This document shows, piece after piece, positions 58,017 to 64,000 of a stretch of DNA of 64,000 nucleotides. The stretch's first letter is position 1. Every line of letters begins with the position of its first letter. This stretch comes from Colocasia esculenta (taxonomy: Eukaryota > Streptophyta > Magnoliopsida > Alismatales > Araceae), in the NCBI GenBank assembly GCA_014218235.1, contig CM024755.1, positions 96,824,948 through 96,888,947 on the forward strand, given 5' to 3'. The notes beneath the pieces were generated by a model. It was not told where the DNA came from, did not search any database, and saw only the letters and a program-made list of their open reading frames with translations. A program made the position numbers and the translations under genes.

Positions 58017-58844
58017 TGCTTTTCAGCAGTCTTCGGACTTGTGACTAGTTTTGTCACAGTGCTTGCATGGCTCCTTGTTGATGGGGGCTTGTTGATAACC
58101 TCCATCCCTGAACTTCTTGACTTGTTGATTTCTAGTTTGGCCCATCGGCCACTTTGACCCCGACCACAACTGGTGGCCGTTTTGATACTGATCCCTGTTC
58201 TTTCTTTATCATGTTGTTCTTGATATTCTCTACTATAGCCAGTGAGTCCTCCAGCAGTAGTGCTTTCCTTACCATCTTCGAGTAAGTCCGTAGGTCTATC
58301 GGTCCCAGTTGTGTAATGTACTGGGCCTCAGACCACTCATAAATCTCTTGGCCTTCAACCGCTCGGTTTAGACCAAGTGTGGGGCATAACGAGTCAGTTT
58401 AGAGAACTGGGCCTCGTATTCAGCTATGGACAAACTCCGTTGCTTCAAATTGGAGAATTCTGCCGCCTTCCTTTCTTGTACCCTGTCTAAGAAGTACTTG
58501 TTGTTGAAGTACTCCTTGAACTGTGCCCAAGTGGCCTGGGCATCACCTAGTGTAGCCTCGATCGACTCCCACCAAGCGCGTGCTTCCCTCTCTAGCTAAT
58601 AAGTAGCTAGAGTAACTTTGTTCTCATCCGTGCATCCCATCACGTGGAATGCATGCTCAATTTCCTTGAGCCAATGCTCAGCCTCGTCTGGGTCAGTGCT
58701 TCCCCCAAATCTAGGTGGGTTCATACTCCGGAAATTCCTATAGAGATCTCCCAGAGTTTCAGCTCTACCCTGAGTAGCTTGCAGTAATGCTCGAGTCAAG
58801 GTATTGACCGTCCTCTGCAAGTCTCTTTCACATGCAGCGGCCAA
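58017..58844 (-). pseudogene. gag: Inverted D-like gag, degenerate
   Basis: Minus-strand gag. The first part (58844-58596) has PPRFGGSTDPDEAEHW and KVTLATY, then TAG at 58596-58598 where D has Gln. The frame continues with LEREARAWW, so there is no intron-like gap here. Later text (ERKAAEF, EYEAQFSKLTRYAPHL) is recognisable down to about 58370, then degenerates with stops through the first knuckle region. The initiator position reads TTG. Confidence 0.78.
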
Positions 58845-59031
58845 TGCAATCCTTCAAGATAACCACATTATGTTCATTAGATGTTAACTTTATCACATCT
58901 TGGTTCTAACTAGATGACTTAGCCCGTGTTTCTACCGCAATCTCACAATTGATTTTTGACAAGTCGACACATGGAATTTGGTTTTGACTACACCTAGCAA
59001 TTTCCTGTTTGCCTAGAACTTAAGGAAAATC

Positions 59032-59048
59032 CTAGGCTCTGATACCAA
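59032..59048 (-). other. Primer-binding site of inverted element
   Basis: The plus strand reads AGGCTCTGATACCAACT; the minus strand is GTTGGTATCAGAGCCT beside the LTR end TGTCACGCC inverted. It is the same initiator-Met primer as in D. Confidence 0.82.
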
Positions 59049-60186
59049 CTGTCACGCCCCGACATTTAGCAGTGGAAAATAATCATCGGGATGCATGAAC
59101 GATACGAGTATGAGTATCACAGTCGAATAATTCAGAGTAATAACTAAGTATAACACAAGACGTAAGACAATAAGTTTGCCAGTCAAATACACTTCTTTAT
59201 TTCATTTCCATCAAACTAGTTAAATACCTTACATCATCAGAGCCAAACATAGGGCCCAATATTGTATTTCAAATACATAAGATTCAATAAAAAGGAAACT
59301 AACTATTACAGACTCTTGAACTCTAATCTTGCTGGTTGACTAGCTATATGGACGGGTACAATTAAGCAGCTCATCACTCGTTCCCTGTCCCATCATTCTC
59401 CAATTCTTCATATTCATTACCTAAAAATATTAAGGAAAGCAGGTGTGAGCGCACTAGCGCCCAGTAGGATTTACATCTCATGGTGCGGGCATGCTTTACG
59501 TAATTAACGGGTTAATAGTGGCGATACTATCATGCAATACTCATGTCATTAACGATGAAAATTGTTCAAGCTATAACATGTACGAGTATGGTTCAATAAT
59601 CAATCATGACAATTCTCATGTAGGACGGAACGATTATCAATGAGATAGATGACAAAACGATCACTTGACATATAGAATAGATTCAATAGCATGTAGCATG
59701 TACAATAGATATCTCGAGTTGAATTCCGTAGAATTCCAATGAATAATGACATATTGGGTTTAATAACGATGACATGTACAATAGATTTGGCCATTTAACA
59801 TATAACAATTCAATCAATCATTCAATCATTCGATAACAGTGTGGAAATTACCCAGATCAATCTTGCATTCAATTAGGTGATTGCCAGACACCTCAATGAA
59901 TCATATACTCTCGCGATTTATAAGCATTTCGAGTGCTCCTCCTAGAACCAGACTGGGCCCTATTTGCACAGGCATAGTTGTGAACCGAAGTTCCAATAGT
60001 TTCTAGTAATTCCATTCATTCATTTATGGCCAACATGATTTTCCAAGCAATGGACAATGATGAACTAAAGATCATGTCAATGATGATAGAGAACAATGCA
60101 AGGGGACATGATCCAGATTAATTTCGGTAGCATAACGGCTTAATCTCATTAGTTCAATCTTCACACTTAATGGCTTGGTTTTTGTA
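59049..60186 (-). repeat. Inverted C/D-type 5' LTR, partial
   Basis: Starts TGTCACGCCCCGACATTTAGCA on the plus strand, inverse of the D LTR end. It includes the inverted CAGTAGGATTTACATCTC block common to families C and D. It is cut at 60187 by LTR G. Confidence 0.75.
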
Positions 60187-60402
60187 ATGGCCCCGACGCC
60201 CGGATTCCCGGCTCCCACCAAGGATCCGACCATCGGCACCGCCGCCCACGGGTCCGGAGACCCGGAAGGACTAACGGATCGGTCTAACAAGATATGTAAT
60301 AGAGATAAATGACAACAAATGCACTCAAATGTACCAACTAGTGAAGGAAGGAGTCCAACACAACACACAAGTCTAGTATAGTCCCAAAGTAAATAAAGTA
60401 CA

Positions 60403-60634
60403 AGTGCTGAATTAAAAGGGAAATAACACGTCCCTTAGGGGCATACCCCGAGGGTGAAGTACACAAGCTGGGGAACACTGCTCACTGGGGACACCGTCTA
60501 CTACGGCCCCATCTCCTCAGTCCACCGCGGAGGGAACTACTGTGAAGTCTCATCTGCAAAAGAGGGCATGAGCTTCACAAAGAAGCCTAGCAGGGACTAC
60601 CAATCTCCCACTGGTTCTAACAGCAGAATAGATT
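60403..60634 (+). repeat. Direct repeat in G, copy 1
   Basis: Starts AGTGCTGAATTAAAAGGG. Same length and order as 61716-61947, with scattered substitutions. Confidence 0.88.
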
Positions 60635-60639
60635 GCATT

Positions 60640-61715
60640 GCTCTCTCGACTGTGATCGCGACATGTCGACCCGTCACCTTCTGAAGGCGACGTAGGTGAC
60701 TGTCGTGTTTTGAATGAGAACGCACTGGCCGCCCTTGTCGCGACAAGGCTCTGACAGCAGACTATTGTTTTATCTTTTAGCTGTCTGGACAGTGAAGACA
60801 CATGTTGTCACCCATGCATGAACACGATATACTGGTCCGTCACGATCAGATGTCAGCGTTGCATGCATGCCACATGGTGGCTTTGACTGTCAAGGTCGCA
60901 AACGTTTCCAGATCGCGACGTAAGTGGGTGTCGCGTTAGCTTTACTAACGTGACAACCACGTCCATCGCATTCTCATCGTCTGTGTTTAAGTGCCCAAGC
61001 CCAAGAGCAAAAGCCCCATTTCACCTGTTCTTTGTGTTTTCTCCTCACTGGCGATCTCCCTTGTGCTTGATGCTCCGTAGGAAGCTTGGAAGGGAGGTTG
61101 GCTTGGCTTGGTGAGTATGTGTGTGTTTTGTATAAGTGACTTAGATGCTTAGTATGTTTCTTCTTCTTCTACTTCTTCTTCTCATTCTCTGTGGTTCTTT
61201 CCCATGGTGTGGATCCTCTCCATCGGCTTGGGAAGGTCGAGCTCGGCTTGTGGACGGGGGATCTTGGAGCGTTGGAGCTTGGAGGTGGAGGGGTGCTAGC
61301 CTATGAGAAGGCCCCAATTGGGTGGATCCTCGTATTGAGGTAGGGACTCCTTACCCTCCACCTAGTTCTGGCATGCTAGGGCTCAATCCTCCTTCTCCAA
61401 GCCTAGAAACCATGCTAGGTTGTGCATTGTCTATTTGTGGAAACATGTGTGTCGTTTGGATGGTTTCTTGATGTTTGACCCATGCTTGGAAGGGGTGTTG
61501 TGTTGAGGGCTTCATGTGGCATGGGGGAGTTTATTTGAGTGTAGCTTGCATTCCTTGCATGCACGAGGGTTTCCTTGGGTGGTTTGCATGCCAATGGATG
61601 TGTTTTCCTCGTTTCCATGCTCCCCTCCCCATTCTTGTTATGTTTTGTGGCATTTGGGGTGATGGTGTTGCTCTGTTTGAGCTCTCGGCTGAGGTCGCGA
61701 CGGGCTTCCCAGTCG
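60640..61715 (+). repeat. Long inverted repeat in G, left arm
   Basis: 1076 bases that are the reverse complement of 62913-63985 with modest divergence. It starts at GCTCTCTCGACTGTGATC and ends at GGCTTCCCAGTCG. It includes a CTT/GAA microsatellite near 61160. Confidence 0.9.
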
Positions 61716-61947
61716 AGTGCTGAATTAAAAGGGAAATAACACGTACCTTAGGAGCATACCTCGAGGGCGAAGTACACAAGCTGGGGAACATTGCTCACTG
61801 GGGACGTCGTCTACTACGGCCCCATCTCCTCAGTCTGCCACGGAGGGAACTACTGTGAAGTCTCACCTACAAAAGAGGGCATGAGCTTCACGAAGAAGCC
61901 CAGTAGGGACTACCAATCACCAACTGGTTCTAACAGTAGAATAGATT
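61716..61947 (+). repeat. Direct repeat in G, copy 2
   Basis: Second copy of the 232-base block, directly after the left arm; it continues into unique G sequence after AGATT. Confidence 0.88.
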
Positions 61948-62912
61948 AAATGCAATGATTTAATAAAGTAGTTAATTCTATTCTGCTAAGCAGAGTCAAG
62001 TGTGGAAGCGTGAAAGAAGCTACACAGTCGTCGGTCTAGGCTACACGCCGGGACCAGAAAACCCGTGTAAAACACGGCACCAGAAGAACCCCAAGGTTGT
62101 AAACTCAGACAGTAAGGACTGCCTGGACAGTAACACTAGCTACAGAACACTACACTAGTCAACCAGTCAGGTGTGCCACGCGCCTTACCCTTGACTGACA
62201 GTCCATGTCTAGCACCTCCCGTCGGAGTGAGACATGGAACTAAAGTAACCACAATGCCGTAGTCTGGCCGGACTATGGTCCCACGCCTGGCCCCTCTAAA
62301 TGGTTCCGGAACCACGTAGAGTGAGGCAGTGAGAAAGGACTAGCTGGTCCACATCGAAAGAGCGCCACAACAACCTCGGGGACCTAGACCCAGCTAAGAG
62401 AGCTCTACAAATGACTCTACGCTGTTGTCCCCACTGTTTTCCCCTCCGCTCCAAGTCCGAGACTCGAGCATGCCCACCGCCCAGAGAACTTCCTCTAACA
62501 GGCACGCGGGGATGGGGGTCCCAGGTAACGGTAACAACCTATCTCGTGGACAAGCCCTCAAGTGCCTAGCACTGGGCGAAAAGACTAGAGTAGCACTGCA
62601 CTAGGAACAACACAGGTGCCAAGAAAATCGAGTCGCAGCAAAAGCGGAATGTCAAAACCTGTCTCCAGTCACTCTCAGTCAGAGAGGCAACGCAGCACTA
62701 CGTCACGGTCAGAACGCGACGATCCTGCCTGTCGCAACAAGAAACCAGAAGGCGACCCTTCGACCGTCGCGATAAGAATGCTAAGGCTTAAGGTGGCACA
62801 ACAAACTCGGGTCTTCTAAATGCGACACGTACCCTGTCGCGTTTGCTAACGCGACGGGTGCTGGGGCGAGTTCAGAGAGAACGTGACGCGACGATATGTC
62901 GCGACTAGGTCG
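61948..62912 (-). repeat. Unique centre of LTR G
   Basis: Spacer between the repeat blocks. GTCGCGAC-type words occur at about 62700-62912. The region holds no long ORF; the ORF at 62296-62505 has no recognisable similarity. Confidence 0.6.
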
Positions 62913-63985
62913 CGACTGGGAAGCCTGTCGCGACCTCAGCGGAGTGCTCAAACAGAGCAACTCCATCACCCCAAATGCCACAAAACTGAACAAGAACGGG
63001 GAGGGGAGCATGGAAACGAGGGAAACACATCCATTGGCATGCAAACCACCCAAGGAAACCCTCATGCATGCAAGGAATGCAAGCTACACTCAAATAAACT
63101 CCCCCATGCCACATGAAGCCCTCAACACAACACCCCTTCCAAGCATGGGTCAAACATCAAGAAACCATCCAAACGACACACATGTTTCCACAAATAGACA
63201 ATGCACAACCTAGCATGGTTTCTAGGCTTGGAGAAGGAGGATTGAGCTACATGCCAGAACTAGGTGGAGGGTAGGGAGTCCCTACCTCAATACGAGGATC
63301 CACCCAATTAGGGCCTTCTCGTAGGCTAGCACCCTTCCACCTCCGAGCTCCAACGCTCCAAGAGCCCCCGTCCACAAGCCGAGCTCGACCTTCCCAAGCC
63401 CATGGAGAGCATCCACACCATGGGAAAGAACCACAAACAATGAGAAGAAGAAGAAGAAGAAGAAGAAACATACTAAGCACCCAAGTCACACAAACAAAAC
63501 ACACACATACTCACCAATCCAATCCAACCTCCCTTCCAAGCTTCCCATGAAGCACCAAGCACAAGGGTGATCGCCAAAGAGGAGAAAACATAGAGAACAG
63601 GCAAAATGGGGCTTTTGCACTCGGGCTTGGGCACTTAAACACAGATGATGAGAACATGATGAACCTGGTTGTCGCATTAGCAATGCTAACATGACACCCA
63701 CCTACGTCGTGGTCTGGAAACATCTGTGACCCTAACGGTGAAAGCCACAACGTGGCATGCATGCAACGCTGACATCTGATCGCGACGGACCAGTATGTCG
63801 TGTTCATGCATGTGTGACGACACATGTCTCCACTGTCCAGACAGCTAAAAGACAAAACAACAGTCTACTGTTAGAGCCTTGTTGCGACAGGGGCGGTCGG
63901 CGTGTTCTCATTCAGAACACGACGGTCACCTACGTCGCCTTCAGAAGGCGACGGGTCGACATGTTATGATCACAGCCGGGAGAGC
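62913..63985 (-). repeat. Long inverted repeat in G, right arm
   Basis: Reverse complement of 60640-61715. It contains the GAA run at about 63443-63468 that pairs with the TTC run of the left arm. In the element's own orientation this arm is collinear with the spacer, so it is likely the original and the left arm the inverted copy. Confidence 0.88.
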
Positions 63986-64000
63986 TGGCCCTCAAAGGGG

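Larger units (their letters stand above)
53773..60186 (-). mobile_element. Inverted deletion-derived C/D gypsy element
   Basis: On the minus strand: LTR (60186-59049, truncated by G), primer site, gag, protease and RT up to about 56570, then an abrupt junction into the interior of a C-type LTR running to TGTCACGTCCC at 53773. RNase H, integrase, the polypurine tract and roughly the first 800 bases of the 3' LTR are missing. Coding text is D-like. The 3' LTR is clearly C-type while the 5' LTR end (TGTCACGCCCCGA inverted) is D-like, so it is either a chimera or the product of deletion across two elements. Confidence 0.72.
60187..64000 (-). repeat. G: rearranged inverted gypsy-type LTR
   Basis: The plus strand starts TGTAATGGCCCCGACG, which on the minus strand is an LTR end (CGTCGGGGCCATTACA). 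It contains TTTAATTCAGCAC near 60403 and runs off the window. There is no coding domain; the 82-residue ORF seen in both arms is LTR sequence. The interior is rearranged: a 232-base block occurs twice (60403-60634 and 61716-61947), with an inverted copy of a distal segment wedged between them. CGCG/GTCGCGAC words are frequent. Confidence 0.65.

Noticed and set aside
61475..61723. 82-residue ORF found again on the minus strand at 62905-63153
   Set aside because: It lies in the two arms of the inverted repeat in LTR G. Duplication of the DNA explains the conservation; composition is not protein-like and no family was recognised.
1..64000. Host protein-coding genes, tRNA or rRNA genes
   Set aside because: Every coding segment with recognisable domains belongs to gag, pol, integrase or LINE ORF1. 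tRNA-like matches are only primer-binding sites next to LTR ends.

Overview
The window is plant nuclear intergenic DNA made almost entirely of nested retrotransposons. I found no convincing host gene, tRNA or rRNA. The plant assignment rests on Sirevirus-like Ty1/copia LTRs with multiple polypurine tracts, Tekay/Del-like Ty3/gypsy chromoviruses primed by initiator-Met tRNA and carrying a chromodomain-like integrase tail, and a LINE ORF1 with a DUF4283-like region and a CCHC knuckle. LTRs of 1.8-3.7 kb and deep nesting suggest heterochromatin of a large angiosperm genome. The species cannot be named from sequence alone. Family letters used here (SIRE, C, D, E, F, G) are local labels.

Layout. 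(1) 1-2710: an inverted E-family LTR end (1-364), a Sirevirus internal 3' end with polypurine tracts (365-578), its complete 3' LTR (579-2375), and older copia-like debris. (2) 2711-42136: a tower of insertions. A copia-type LTR (F, about 2711-41760) holds gypsy element C1 (3549-40653, target duplication TTGAC). The 5' LTR of C1 holds Sirevirus SIRE-A (6740-37553, duplication GTTCT). The 5' LTR of SIRE-A holds a solo C-family LTR (7672-21741). That solo LTR holds chromovirus D (10019-20545), the most complete element here. The 3' LTR of SIRE-A holds an inverted chromovirus E (24940-36408). (3) 42137-53772: a second Sirevirus, SIRE-B, whose internal region holds a forward E-family LTR (44851-52921); that LTR in turn holds a solo C LTR (45190-48610) and an ORF1-only LINE on the minus strand (48924-50892). 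(4) 53773-60186: an inverted, deletion-derived gypsy element with a D-like gag-protease-RT joined to a C-type LTR. (5) 60187-64000: an inverted gypsy LTR (G), rearranged as a duplication-inversion-duplication with 1.07-kb inverted arms.

How the parts work together. Only D and E retain protease, RT, RNase H and integrase, and both are broken by stops or frameshifts. C1 and SIRE-A keep only gag and cis signals, so they look like non-autonomous elements dependent on intact relatives. Most premature stops fall where related gag/pol sequences have Gln codons, which fits C-to-T decay of methylated CAG/CAA.

The two observations I find most novel: each LTR family carries its own array of short words centred on CpG (TCGA, CGCG, ACGT or CGAT), and the gag gene of element E contains two short GT-AG intron-like interruptions, both phase 0, while the other gypsy gag genes in the window have no insertion at the alignable site.
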